Assembly (NCBI GenBank): GCA_024398995.1
Contig: JAKSIE010000007.1
Coordinates: 1-64,000, forward strand
Direction of reading: 5' to 3'
DNA: 64,000 nucleotides
Source of the DNA: Fibrobacter sp.
GTDB taxonomy: Bacteria > Fibrobacterota > Fibrobacteria > Fibrobacterales > Fibrobacteraceae
Shown piece after piece: positions 7,798 through 16,800 of this stretch. The translations under genes were made by a program, and so were the position numbers. Each line of letters opens with the position of its first letter. Within the stretch, counting starts at the first letter, position 1. The notes below the pieces were generated by a model. It was given only the letters and a program-made list of their open reading frames with translations, made no database searches and was not told the origin of the DNA.

Positions 7798-8778
7798 ATG
7801 ACGTGTATCAAGGGCATTTTCAAGAGTTTTATGCTTTCCATGGCACTGCTGACCGCAGGTGCCAGTGCTGACAACTACAGTGGATTAAGCCAAAACGGTC
7901 TTAGGTACGGTCCGAACTTGTCTGTAAACTTTATGGGGAACACGCCCTTCGTGTGGGGGCAGTGGCTGCCTCAGGCCGTGGGCGAGGTCCACTATACCTG
8001 GCTTGAACCTATGGGCCAGTTGCTGTACGGAGACAGACCTGGTCGCGAGGCCTCCTATTGGCGCCTGGATGCAGCCTTGGAGCTCACTCCCTTTATCGGC
8101 GGCTATAAGCTTGGTTTTGGTTTTCGTCCAATCCAGAGCCGCTGGCAGTTCGAAGTGAACGCCACCTACGAAAGCTATCTGTATTTCCGCTCCAACGTGG
8201 AGATGGTGACCGCCGAAGTGGCTGGCAGCGGCGAAATTGCCCGTACCTGGAACGCCGACCACATTACCGCGAATATCTGGAACGAAGAGGCCAAGTGGGA
8301 CTATGCCCAGCTTATTGACTTCGAAATCCATTTTGGATATATGTTCAAAAGGGGTTCCAACGTTGGATTTAACATCCATTACATCCGTTCCGACGTCAGC
8401 ACTAATTTTGATGGTAAAAGCTACGACTACAAGTTGAATATGCCGGTGTTTAGCCGCGATTTCCTGGTTGTTACCGAATGCTATGGTCGAATGCCATTTA
8501 CGGAACATGTTGCTGCGGTCTTTGAAACCAGCTACTATAGGACAAGCTACCTGCGTAGCAACAACACGGTCCAGAAAGAATCCTTGGGTTATGGTAAGGC
8601 CTTGGCCGGCCCCCATCTCTCGTGGAACGATGGCTTGCAGAATTTGACTCTTAAGCTGGGCGGCTGGCGTCGAATCGGCAAGAGCTACTATAACGGATCA
8701 CTCTCTCAGCAGTTCCTGGTTCAGCTTGAGTATCAGGGGTATTTTGCGTTCCCCTCTCACAGGGATCTTTCTGAATAA
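7798..8778 (+). CDS. Predicted outer-membrane beta-barrel protein
   Basis: A 326-residue protein with signal peptide MTCIKGIFKSFMLSMALLTA...ASA. The remainder alternates polar and aromatic residues in strands (YGPNLSVNFMG, LQYQGYFAF-type ends), as in barrels. Specific function not recognised. No Shine-Dalgarno; TAATTTTA at 7783-7790 lies 7 bases before the ATG, suggesting a leaderless transcript. Its last 81 bases overlap the 3' end of the minus-strand gene 8698-9468. Confidence 0.65.
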   Translation: MTCIKGIFKSFMLSMALLTAGASADNYSGLSQNGLRYGPNLSVNFMGNTPFVWGQWLPQAVGEVHYTWLEPMGQLLYGDRPGREASYWRLDAALELTPFIGGYKLGFGFRPIQSRWQFEVNATYESYLYFRSNVEMVTAEVAGSGEIARTWNADHITANIWNEEAKWDYAQLIDFEIHFGYMFKRGSNVGFNIHYIRSDVSTNFDGKSYDYKLNMPVFSRDFLVVTECYGRMPFTEHVAAVFETSYYRTSYLRSNNTVQKESLGYGKALAGPHLSWNDGLQNLTLKLGGWRRIGKSYYNGSLSQQFLVQLEYQGYFAFPSHRDLSE

Positions 8779-9468
8779 GTCCGGCTCCTCGAACTTGGGG
8801 CGCTTTTCCACATTTTCCTTAAGCGGGTCAGATTCAATGGCCTGAATGGGGTAGGCGGAACGAATCCAGAGTTCTCCACTGTACTGCTCGCTTTCCATCT
8901 TGACGAGCGTGGGCAAAAATTCGTTGGAATAATTCTTCCACTGCCTAATGGTAAAGGTGCGGGCTTCCTTACGGGCGCCTCTCATAGTGACTTGGCTAGG
9001 ACGCGGCAGGGAATCGGCTACAAGACTCCACCACATGTTGGAAAACGCGGTAGAAAGAATGTTGGGCTTCTGCTCGCTGGGATCCTTGCACAGGAACTGA
9101 CCGTTGGCCAGAAGTTCCATGTCGTCTAGCTTTAGCGGGGTGTCGCCGATGGTTTCCTTCAAGTGGTGCAGGCCAAGCTGGCGCTTGATCTTTGCCTCGG
9201 GGAAGACCATGTAGCGGTAGGCGCCTGCAGTCACGAAGTTAAACTGGGGACTGTTCGGAAGATGGACGAAAAACGTGTCCAGACTTTCGGGATGATGACG
9301 CCATTCCGTATAAAGGCTTGTGCGGGAATTCTTTGCGTTAACGAAGTGACCTTCGATATTTACAACCATAGGGGTGCTCAGCAGAAAATGAGGGCAAGAA
9401 TTCTGGCCCATGGCTGCTGTCGCGACGAGTGCGCTGAATACGGCTGAAACTGAAAATCCCCTTAGCAT
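8698..9468 (-). CDS. Secreted protein of unknown function
   Basis: Start taken at MLRGFSVSAVFSALVATAAMGQ, a good signal peptide; the longer frame to 9534 adds 22 residues with no signal. TATCTTGT lies 5 bases before this ATG, again without a ribosome site. The mature part (about 235 residues) begins NSCPHFLLSTPMVVNIEG and is beta-rich; the layout recalls LolA-like lipoprotein carriers but no diagnostic motif is present. The C-terminal 26 codons overlap gene 7798-8778 tail to tail. Confidence 0.6.
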   Translation of the reverse strand: MLRGFSVSAVFSALVATAAMGQNSCPHFLLSTPMVVNIEGHFVNAKNSRTSLYTEWRHHPESLDTFFVHLPNSPQFNFVTAGAYRYMVFPEAKIKRQLGLHHLKETIGDTPLKLDDMELLANGQFLCKDPSEQKPNILSTAFSNMWWSLVADSLPRPSQVTMRGARKEARTFTIRQWKNYSNEFLPTLVKMESEQYSGELWIRSAYPIQAIESDPLKENVEKRPKFEEPDLFRKIPVRGERKIPLILKLNQELLRE

Positions 9469-9504
9469 GGCGGACAAGATAGAAAAAAAATATGCCTCGG
9501 AATG

Positions 9505-9565
9505 ATAAAAAAAAGAAACTCCGGTTGAACCCAATGGCTAGAAGGAACAACCGGAGTTTGTTTGT
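9505..9565 (-). terminator. Terminator at the end of the recA 3' region
   Basis: 12-13 bp stem AAACTCCGGTTG/CAACCGGAGTTT (9516-9560, loop about 20 bases) followed on the minus strand by TTTCTTTTTTTTATC. It would end transcription coming from recA and the structured region. Confidence 0.75.
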
Positions 9566-9874
9566 CTTTAGGAAGAAATTTTTTCTCTGTGAGAGAGGCT
9601 TAGTTCTAAAGAACTTAAAGAAGATTTCTTTTTGCGGGGAGGAGGCCCAGCTCGGAGTTGCGAAGGCCGCAGGGCCTCGCTCCCCTGCACCCCTCCTCCA
9701 CCTGGCACAAGTGCCAACTTCTCGGCTCGGCAATATCTATGCAAGCATGGATGCTGCACTCGCCTTACTAAGTTGTGGCCATCGCGCAAGCGGGGATGGA
9801 ACCTTAAAGCAGGATTGTTCCGCTCTTAAGAACAGAAATCTTGCTCGAGAGATCTTCTTTACGGCAGGTTAAAA
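9566..9874. other. Structured non-coding stretch 3' of recA, candidate RNA
   Basis: No convincing gene; the short frames here translate to low-complexity Pro/Gly/Arg text. It holds nested complementary segments: AAGATTTCT (9621-9629) with AGAAATCTT (9834-9842), GCGG (9634) with CCGC (9821), GGAGGAGG with CCTCCTCC, and local hairpins AGGCC-GCAG-GGCCT, TGGCA-CAAG-TGCCA, AGCAT-GG-ATGCT and CCATC...CGC-GCAA-GCG...GATGG. It is more G+C-rich than its surroundings. It may be a stable 3' UTR of recA or a separate RNA; strand uncertain. Confidence 0.4.
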
Positions 9875-10969
9875 CTATGCTTCGTCGGCGCTGAGTTCAA
9901 TTTCGTCGTCGGCAGAAAGTGCGTCGCCTTCGTTAAGCTTGAAAAGCTCTACATCCTTCATGCTTTCGCGAATCTTGGTTTCGATTTCGTTGCAGAGGTC
10001 GGCGTTGTCCTTCAGGAACAAGCGGGCGTTTTCGCGGCCCTGGCCGATGCGTTCGTTATTGTAGCTGAACCAGGATCCGCTCTTCTGGATGATGTCCATT
10101 TCGGTAGCGAGATCCAGGATGGAAGCCTCGCGGGAAATGCCGCAACCGTAGAGGATGTCGAATTCGCACTGGGTGAAGGGTGCTGCCACCTTGTTCTTGA
10201 CGATCTTTACGCGGGTGCGGTTACCGATAACGTCTTCACCGTCCTTGATGGCGGCGATGCGACGGATGTCGATACGCTGGGTGGCGTAGAACTTAAGTGC
10301 GTTACCGCCGGTGGTGGTTTCGGGGTTGCCGAACATAACACCAATCTTCATACGCAGCTGGTTGATGAACAACATGCAGGTGTTGGACTTGGAGAGAATG
10401 CCAGTGAGCTTACGCAGAGCCTGGCTCATAAGACGAGCCTGCAGGCCAACGTGGTTGTCGCCCATTTCGCCGTTGATTTCAGCCTGGGGGACAAGTGCTG
10501 CCACGGAGTCGATCACGATGATGTCGATGGCGCCGGAACGTACGAGAGTTTCGGCAATGTCCAAGGCCTGTTCACCGGTGTCGGGCTGGGAAACCAGGAG
10601 GGATTCGATATCCACGCCCAGCTTGCGAGCGTAGACGGCGTCAAATGCGTGTTCTGCGTCGATGAAGGCTGCTACGCCGCCGAGCTTCTGGGCTTCGGCG
10701 ATGGCATGGAGGGTGAGGGTTGTCTTACCGGAAGATTCGGGTCCGTAAATTTCGATGATACGGCCGCGGGGGAAACCGCCTACGCCGAGGGCCATGTCGA
10801 GCTGGATACAGCCGGACGGAATGACCGGGATGTCTTCGATGGGCTGCTGCCCGAGAGCCATAATAGAACCTTTACCATAATTCTTTTCAATCTGTGCAAT
10901 TGCAGCTTCTACTGCTTTTGCCTTGTCTGCGGAAAGGTTACCTGTTGCGCTATTTGTCTTTTTAGTCAT
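9875..10969 (-). CDS. recA: Recombinase A
   Basis: DNA-dependent ATPase for homologous recombination and SOS signalling. 364 residues. Walker [10 protein letters not shown] at 76-84, [14 protein letters not shown]-terminal signature, [14 protein letters not shown], Walker [13 protein letters not shown], loop L1/L2 block [28 protein letters not shown], and an acidic C-terminal tail ([13 protein letters not shown]). GGAG lies upstream of ATG. It has its own promoter (11004-11034) inside the end of cinA, and may also be read from cinA. No SOS box was identified by eye. Confidence 0.98.
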   Translation of the reverse strand: MTKKTNSATGNLSADKAKAVEAAIAQIEKNYGKGSIMALGQQPIEDIPVIPSGCIQLDMALGVGGFPRGRIIEIYGPESSGKTTLTLHAIAEAQKLGGVAAFIDAEHAFDAVYARKLGVDIESLLVSQPDTGEQALDIAETLVRSGAIDIIVIDSVAALVPQAEINGEMGDNHVGLQARLMSQALRKLTGILSKSNTCMLFINQLRMKIGVMFGNPETTTGGNALKFYATQRIDIRRIAAIKDGEDVIGNRTRVKIVKNKVAAPFTQCEFDILYGCGISREASILDLATEMDIIQKSGSWFSYNNERIGQGRENARLFLKDNADLCNEIETKIRESMKDVELFKLNEGDALSADDEIELSADEA

Positions 10970-11003
10970 GATTGACTCCGTTTTGTTTTTTGTTTTCTGT
11001 TTT

Positions 11004-11034
11004 CAAATATATAAATTAGTGCTCAATCGTGCAA
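11004..11034 (-). promoter_or_regulatory. recA promoter
   Basis: On the minus strand TTGCAC (11029-11034), 17 bases, then TATATTTG (11004-11011), 34 bases before the recA ATG. Confidence 0.65.
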
Positions 11035-11564
11035 GTGCTTTTTCGTGTAATTATTTCGAAAAAAAGTTTGCATAGCACTCTATACACGCTTTTTTCTCGA
11101 ATTTCGGTACGGTTTCCAGAAAAAATTTCACAAAATGTTTCTGTTTTCTGGCTGTTGGCGACTGCCATCCATACCGTTCCCACGGGTTTGCCGGGCACTG
11201 CACCGCCTGGGCCTGCGATTCCGGAGGTTGCCACCGCCCATTCGCACTTGAATTTTTTGCGGGCTCCCTCGGCCATGGCCTTGACGGTCTCGGCACTTAC
11301 TGCACCTACTGTATTGAGAATTCCGGAGGGAACTTCGAGCAAACTTTCCTTGATCTCGTTCTGGTAGGCGACGATGCCGCCGGCAAGAATCGCCGAAGAT
11401 CCGGGAATGTCCACAATGTGGCTTGCTACCAGGCCCCCTGTGCAGGATTCTGCGGTGGCGAGCATTTCGCCGCGCTTGACTAGGGAGTCCTTGATGTCGC
11501 TTGCCAACTTCTGGATTTCGTTCTGAAGTTCGGCCAGTGTGAAAGAATCAAGTTTGTTTAACAT
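11016..11564 (-). CDS. pncC: CinA C-terminal-domain protein, nicotinamide-nucleotide amidohydrolase
   Basis: Hydrolyses nicotinamide mononucleotide to nicotinate mononucleotide in NAD salvage. 182 residues, so this is the stand-alone CinA C-terminal form without the N-terminal COG1058 domain. Motifs TAESCTGGLVA, GGIVAYQNEIKESLL, VGAVSAETV, ATSGIAGPGGAVPGKPVGTVW and a final phosphate-site region GNRTEIREKSV. AAGGA upstream of ATG, and TATATTTG at 11584-11591 as a likely -10. cinA-recA adjacency is common in bacteria. Confidence 0.9.
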   Translation of the reverse strand: MLNKLDSFTLAELQNEIQKLASDIKDSLVKRGEMLATAESCTGGLVASHIVDIPGSSAILAGGIVAYQNEIKESLLEVPSGILNTVGAVSAETVKAMAEGARKKFKCEWAVATSGIAGPGGAVPGKPVGTVWMAVANSQKTETFCEIFSGNRTEIREKSVYRVLCKLFFEIITRKSTCTIEH

Positions 11565-11583
11565 TTCAGTTCCTTTGATGACT

Positions 11584-11591
11584 CAAATATA
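11584..11591 (-). promoter_or_regulatory. Likely -10 box of cinA
   Basis: TATATTTG on the minus strand, 19 bases before the start codon. No clear -35. Confidence 0.5.
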
Positions 11592-11692
11592 CAAATAGCT
11601 TGCGACAAAAAATGACATAAAATATTTTTCTTTGAAAAAATAAAAATGAGCTCTTTTGCGCAGGTGTAAAAATAGTTCTGTCTGGAGTTTTA

Positions 11693-11700
11693 TATATTTG
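11693..11700 (+). promoter_or_regulatory. Likely -10 box of the DUF5683-like gene
   Basis: TATATTTG ends 5 bases before the ATG at 11706, which would place the transcript start at or next to the ATG. Confidence 0.5.
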
Positions 11701-11705
11701 CCTTG

Positions 11706-12668
11706 ATGAAATCTCGTTCCTTTATGGTCGGTTTAATGGCTGCTTTGTTGCTGTCAGTGTCCGCTTTTGCCGGTTCCCCGTTGCAAAAGGGCGTTACAGG
11801 CATTGAAGCCATCGACACTCTGAAGGTTAACGAATGGGATATTCCTACGGAACACAATTCCCTATTGGCCACCATGCTGCTTAGCGTTTTGCCTGGCGGC
11901 GGTCAGTATTATACCGGGCATTATGTTCGCGGAGGTTTTATTACGGCCATCGAGCTTGGCCTTGTGTACGAAGTGTTCTTTAACAAGTCCTACCAGTACG
12001 ACCGCGTTCTTGAACAGGCCAAACCGTTCCAGGATTCGGTATCCTACTACACTAAGATGATAATGGAGGCTTCTTCTCGCGATAGCCTCTCGTATTACCA
12101 GAATCGTCGTTTGGACTACTTGAATCGCGTTCGTTTTTATAGCGACAAGAAGATGGAACAGGAAGATTTGCGAAAGGCTGAAATGGCCTGGTTGTATGGC
12201 GTGCAGCTCTACGGCATGTTCGATGCCTTTGGTATCTGGTACAACAACAATCATCGAAGCGTTGAACTGCGCAGCATGAAAAAGGCTTTGCTGTGGGGCC
12301 TGATTCCCGGCTTTGGTCAAATGTATAATGGGGAGTTCGGTAAGGCAGGCCTATTGTACATGAGTTTCATCGGAGCAAGCGTCAGCGCATGGACCTCCCA
12401 GAACATGGTGAAATATTATCTGGACCGCAAGCATCTGCTGGCTGCGGAGTCGTCTAACGCTACGGAACTGGACCGTGTTACGGAACGTGTGACGTACTAC
12501 AGAAAAAACAGAAACCAGTACATTTGGGCGTCTGCGTTACTTTATTTGTATTCCTTGGGGGATGCCGTTGTAGATGCGTTGCTTAGCGATTTCGACAATC
12601 CCTTGCACATGGCTCTGGTGCCGAATCTGAACGGTGGCGCCCAGGCTATGTTTACCTTTGATTTCTAA
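11706..12668 (+). CDS. DUF5683-like membrane protein, two repeats
   Basis: A 320-residue protein with signal peptide MKSRSFMVGLMAALLLSVSAFA. Two copies of a DUF5683/TM2-like motif: MLLSVLPGGGQYYTGHYVRGG (about residues 57-77) and LLWGLIPGFGQMYNGEFGKAG (about 196-216), each followed by a hydrophobic segment, plus a last hydrophobic helix near 280. A coiled, charged region lies between the repeats. Function of the family is not established. ATG 11706 follows a TTG codon in frame; no ribosome site, so probably leaderless. Confidence 0.7.
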   Translation: MKSRSFMVGLMAALLLSVSAFAGSPLQKGVTGIEAIDTLKVNEWDIPTEHNSLLATMLLSVLPGGGQYYTGHYVRGGFITAIELGLVYEVFFNKSYQYDRVLEQAKPFQDSVSYYTKMIMEASSRDSLSYYQNRRLDYLNRVRFYSDKKMEQEDLRKAEMAWLYGVQLYGMFDAFGIWYNNNHRSVELRSMKKALLWGLIPGFGQMYNGEFGKAGLLYMSFIGASVSAWTSQNMVKYYLDRKHLLAAESSNATELDRVTERVTYYRKNRNQYIWASALLYLYSLGDAVVDALLSDFDNPLHMALVPNLNGGAQAMFTFDF

Positions 12669-12690
12669 CACAAACTTAGACACCATTGAT

Positions 12691-12719
12691 TGTCATCCCG
12701 GCCTCGGGCCGGGATCTCC
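12691..12719. repeat. REP-like hairpin GTCATCCCGGCC
   Basis: Palindrome ATCCCGGCC-TC-GGGCCGGGAT between two convergent genes, followed by TCTCCCTTTT. The same element occurs inverted at 50032-50058 and a variant at 59181-59208. It may double as a terminator. Confidence 0.75.
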
Positions 12720-12722
12720 CTT

Positions 12723-13340
12723 TTACCCGATCTTCAAAGGCTTCATCTGGATGCCGTCGTGGATCTTTGTGAAGGTGCCGCGGTAGTGCCCTTCGGCGTC
12801 GCGTTTGAATTCAAACTTGGTGACCATGGTGTAGCTGAAAGCGCCTTCGACAAACTGGTCGTCGGGAAGTCCGCAGGCGAAGTGCTGTAGGGCTGCAATC
12901 ACGCCGGCATGGCTGATCCACAGGAATTCACCGTCGTCGTCCAGGGAATCCAAAAGGCTCTGGGCTCGCTTGTCGATATCGTGGAAACATTCTCCGTTGG
13001 GGAACCTGAAACCGCGGAGGTCGTTCTTCCATCCCATCATCTGTTCCTTAGGGACTTCGGTGAGCTTTTGGCCTTCCCAGTCGCCAAAGTTGATCTCGAT
13101 GATTTCGTCGCGCTTTTCCATGGGGAGGCCGGTGGCCTCTGATGCCTTTTCCGCCAGACGGAGGCAGCGCAGCAGCGGGCTGGTGAACATGCGGGTGGGT
13201 TTTGCTCCGGCGGCCATAAGAGCCTTGATGGCTCCTTCACTTTCTTCGGGGAAGGAGGGGGAGACGTCGAAATCCATGCGTCCATAGCAGACGTCGTTGG
13301 GATTGTAAGGCTTGGAGTGGCGGATGGTCCAGAGAATCAT
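12723..13340 (-). CDS. Histidine phosphatase, CobC-like (alpha-ribazole phosphatase type)
   Basis: 205 residues of the phosphoglycerate-mutase superfamily. TIRHSKP at the N-terminus supplies the phosphorylated His, and DVCYGRMDFDVSPSF is the CYGxxD motif typical of alpha-ribazole phosphatase (last steps of cobalamin assembly). Then SPLLRCLRLAE, INFGDWEGQ and WISHAGVIAAL (second catalytic His). The start MILWTIRHS is supported by family length and because the longer frame runs through the RNA gene at 13390-13491. No other cobalamin genes are in the window, so substrate is uncertain. TATCTTTG (13345-13352) lies 4 bases before ATG. Confidence 0.8.
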   Translation of the reverse strand: MILWTIRHSKPYNPNDVCYGRMDFDVSPSFPEESEGAIKALMAAGAKPTRMFTSPLLRCLRLAEKASEATGLPMEKRDEIIEINFGDWEGQKLTEVPKEQMMGWKNDLRGFRFPNGECFHDIDKRAQSLLDSLDDDGEFLWISHAGVIAALQHFACGLPDDQFVEGAFSYTMVTKFEFKRDAEGHYRGTFTKIHDGIQMKPLKIG

Positions 13341-13344
13341 GGCC

Positions 13345-13352
13345 CAAAGATA
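13345..13352 (-). promoter_or_regulatory. Likely -10 box of the CobC-like gene
   Basis: TATCTTTG on the minus strand with only GGCC between it and the ATG; no Shine-Dalgarno. It lies just past the small-RNA terminator. Confidence 0.5.
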
Positions 13353-13390
13353 AAAAAATAACCCGCGGTTTAATTCCGACGGGTTAATCA
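13353..13390 (-). terminator. Terminator behind the small RNA
   Basis: AACCCGTCGG pairs with CCGCGGGTT (one bulge) and is followed by ATTTTTTTAT on the minus strand. A first T8 run directly follows the RNA's closing stem. Confidence 0.7.
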
Positions 13391-13491
13391 AAAAAAATCC
13401 TAGGCTACCTGAGCACATAAAAATTCGCAAGTCCGTTGCTGCTTTCGCCCTGGCGATTTGCCCACAAATAGTCATTGCGCAGGGCCTAGGA
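13390..13491 (-). ncRNA. ffs: Bacterial SRP RNA (4.5S-like)
   Basis: About 100 bases on the minus strand. Closing stem TCCTAGGC/GCCTAGGA (13484-13491 with 13398-13405), then CCTG/CAGG and CGCAA/TTGCG. The apical part reads CCAGG-GC-GAAA-GC-AGCAACGG, which carries the CAGG...AGCA symmetric-loop pair of SRP domain IV on a GNRA loop, and the 3' arm GTGCTCAGGTAGCCT resembles the usual 4.5S 3' arm. T8 follows. Promoter TTGGCA-N17-TATAAT lies directly upstream. The apical helix is one pair shorter than the usual three, so the identity is probable, not certain. Confidence 0.65.
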
Positions 13492-13497
13492 CTGCAA

Positions 13498-13526
13498 ATT
13501 ATAGCTTAATTCCGGTTTTTTGCCAA
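13498..13526 (-). promoter_or_regulatory. Promoter of the SRP-like RNA
   Basis: Minus strand TTGGCA (13521-13526), 17 bases, TATAAT (13498-13503) running into TTG. The best sigma-70-like match in the window; the transcript would start near 13491. Confidence 0.75.
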
Positions 13527-13842
13527 GGGATAACCCTCAAAAGGGTGGTAAAACAAAAAAGTGTTGTAAAAAGGGTGCGGAAAGTACATTACTTACGTAT
13601 AAATGCAAAGTAAACTTTCGTAAACAATTTTGACAAAAAAGTATCAAAAAGCGAAAATGCTGCAAAAATTCGTGCTTTATGTCATTCTGTTGAGAAAAAA
13701 CAACGTTTTGTTAACAGATTGTTAACGAATGATTGAAGATGTAAGTTTATTTTAGTATATTTGAATATTGAAATTTACATAAGGTATTCCAAATTGGAAT
13801 ACCGAACGAAATACATGAAGCCATCAATCAGGGAGATGGATT
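13504..13842 (+). other. Leader and control region of the giant cadherin gene
   Basis: A+T-rich and without a gene. It holds a direct repeat TTGTTAAC at 13708-13715 and 13719-13726 (11-base period), the promoter at 13733-13763, and an inverted repeat GGTATTCC-AAATT-GGAATACC (13783-13803) in the 5' leader. Confidence 0.6.
13733..13763 (+). promoter_or_regulatory. Promoter of the cadherin-repeat gene
   Basis: TTGAAG (13733-13738), 17 bases, TATATTTG (13756-13763). The leader would be about 75 bases and contains the GGTATTCC inverted repeat. Confidence 0.6.
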
Positions 13843-16800
13843 ATGTTGGTTGGTAAGAATTTGATTAAGAAGTTGGTTGGCTCCTTGGCCACCGTGTTGG
13901 CTTTTGCAGTTCCTTCTTTGGCTGCAGACGTAAGGCCTTTGTATTTTGAAGGAATTAGTGAAGATCTCAAGGTTCAGCAGGATTTCTGGGATTCCTTGAT
14001 GCAGTTCAAGATGTATGGTGCTGAAGGCATTGAATTCGTTGAGGGTGGTAATATCCATATTACCGACACCCTAGGTCGCTTTGGTACATCTAGAGGTGAC
14101 TTCGTTATTATTGGCGATAACAACGAAGTGGGTGGTCCAATTCTTGTTGGCGGTGATATCCAAATCAATGGTGGTGGTAAGGACGTTTTCATGACTGGTC
14201 CTACCCGTGTTTCTAAAAGCATTATTGTCAAGAACAACCAGTTGAACAGCGTTGGACAGAATTTTTTCCATGGCCCTACATGCGTTAGTGGAAGTGTTAG
14301 TTCTGCTTTTAGCGACGGGGTTGCGCCGCAGAATCAGTTTTTTGGGACTAATTACGCTAGTTGCCCTGATTCGGTACCGAACTTTATGGATGGCTTAAAG
14401 GTTCCGTCTTCTCCGGATGCGGTACCGGCTGGCAAGCCCGTCCTTTCGGACATTAACGAAAGCAATAAAGTATTTAACATTGACATTCCCGCAGAAACTC
14501 CGGGTGACTCGGGCTTGTATGACATTTACATCAATAACATTACCTTGACCAACCAGGGTGCCCTGGCAATTCGTATGCCAGAAGGCGGACGTTTGACCCG
14601 TATTTTCGTTAATTCCTTGTCTATTGGATCTCAGTCTACAATTCAGGTGTACTATAAGAATAAGACTGGCGAGAACGGTGGTTATACTGCGGTTGAAAAC
14701 GAAAAGTATGCCGGCGACCTGCTCTTCTATGTAAACAGCGACCTTAATTTGACCGCTCGCGACAATGGCAAGACCATTCAGGGAACATTCATTTCTAGCG
14801 GTACAATCAGCGTGAAACAGCAGCTGACCCTCGCTGGCCAGTTGCTTGCTAAGAAACTGCTCATTGCTGCAAACTTTGATGGCTCTAGCTTCTTCTTCAA
14901 GTCTTTCGATTCTCAAACTTTCAAGGTCCCGGAGACTAGCGTTCTCGATACTCTTTATGAATCTAAAATATGGGATAACGTGGAACAGCGCATAGACGTG
15001 CGATTGACCGGTGCTCCCTCGAATCCAGTTACTTTCCATTACTGCTTCGTCTTCCCTGGCAAGGCCGATGCCGATATGTCTACTGGCAATTTTGAAGCAA
15101 GTGAAGAAGATATTTACACATCCAATGTTCCTTTGTGCAATCGTGGTGGTACCCCTGGTTCTGCAAGGTTCCTTGCTGGTAGGGATACCTTGGAAAATCC
15201 CATTACATTGAAGATCAAGGATGATATTCTTCTTGAAAATGAGGAATACTTCTATATTCGAATTTTCGATGTTGCCGGTGCACGAGTTTCCAAGGATTCT
15301 CTGGTGACATCTATGGACTTTAAACTTCTTATTGTGGATGACGATAAGACTCCGGTTTGCCATGATACTACGATTACGATTCAGGAAGACGAACCGTTCT
15401 ATTTGGTTGGCGCCGATGCAATCGGTGTTCCGTATAATTACGTTCCTGCCTATGCCCATGATGGTAAAACCCTGCTGACTACGTATTATCAGGTTCCTAT
15501 TCTTGAAACTCCGGAACATGGGTTGTACATCAATGGTGAAGCTGTCAAGGCGGATTCTATAAAGTATAGGCCTATTCCGCAAAATATTTTGCCTTCCGCC
15601 CTTTATACTCCGGGCAAAAATGAATACAGTGTGGCAGGCGGTCATTATGATTCCCTTGTTTTTGCAATTGAAATCAATTCTATAGATGGAAAGAGAGGAA
15701 CCTACTCTGATCCCTGTAAGATGTACATTGACGTAACTCCGGTGAATGACAAGCCGGTGCTGAACGATACCACCATCACCATCCGCGAAAACACTCCCGT
15801 AGATTCTGTCATTTTGCAACTCGTTGCATTCGATGTCGAAAATGACAAACTGATTTACTCCATCGATTCCGGTGCAACCACTTTGTTTGACCTCAAGGGC
15901 GCTGTGAATGACTCCCTGTATGTAAAGGCTAAACTGGATTACGAAACCGCCCAGCAGCATGTGCTTAAGGTTATTGTTACTGAGAAGAGAACCGATGGCC
16001 AGCCTGCATTGAAGGATACTGCCTACGTTACCATCAAGCTCATTGATGAAAATGAAGAACCGAAGTTTGACAAGAGTTCTTATGAATTTACCGTGAGGGA
16101 ACATGCTCCCTACGACTCTATCTTCGGTACAATCCATGCAATTGATCCGGATTCCATTGCTGTGGACGGTTCCTTCAACAAGATCCGCTACACTTACAAG
16201 CTTGAAACTCCGGCCAAGGAAGACGGTGCGTTCTGGCTTAGTGATTTGACTGGAAACTTTGCTGCGGGCGATACTGCAACAAAGAACTCCGATTCCCTGA
16301 ACTACGAAAAGACCGACAAGTACGTTCTTTGGGCTTATGCAACCGATGCCAAGGGTCTGTATGACTCTGCCAAGGTTACCATTATCGTTGAAGATATTAA
16401 CGAAGACCCGTCCTTTGAGCAGGATAAGTTCTACTACAAGGAACATTTCGTTAAAGTTCCTGAAATTACTGAAAACGGCGATCTCCTGACTTTCAATTTC
16501 AGTGATCCGGATATTAAGAGCGCTTGGGCTACAAATGGCTTCCATAAGCTGCAGCTTAAGCTGCTGGATTGCACGCTGGATGCTTGCAACCTTGGTAATG
16601 CCAAGGAAATCGACGCCAATGTATCCTCGATTTTCAGCGTCAAGATGAATGCTGATAGTACCAGCGGTGTGCTTAGCCTTGTTAAGGCCTCTGCTCTTGA
16701 CTACGAAACTGATTCCACTTATAATATGATGGTGGAAGTTCGCGATAACGTGGGCAGTGCACCGTCTCTTGTGGATACAATCATGATCCGTGTTCGCGTT

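Noticed and set aside
9568-9789. 73-codon minus-strand frame with Gly/Pro/Arg-rich product
   Set aside because: Low-complexity text produced by G+C-rich hairpins; no ribosome site. The stretch is better explained as structured non-coding sequence.
12723-13475. Longer N-terminus for the CobC-like phosphatase
   Set aside because: The extra 45 codons overlap the SRP-like RNA and its terminator; family alignment starts at MILWTIRHS.
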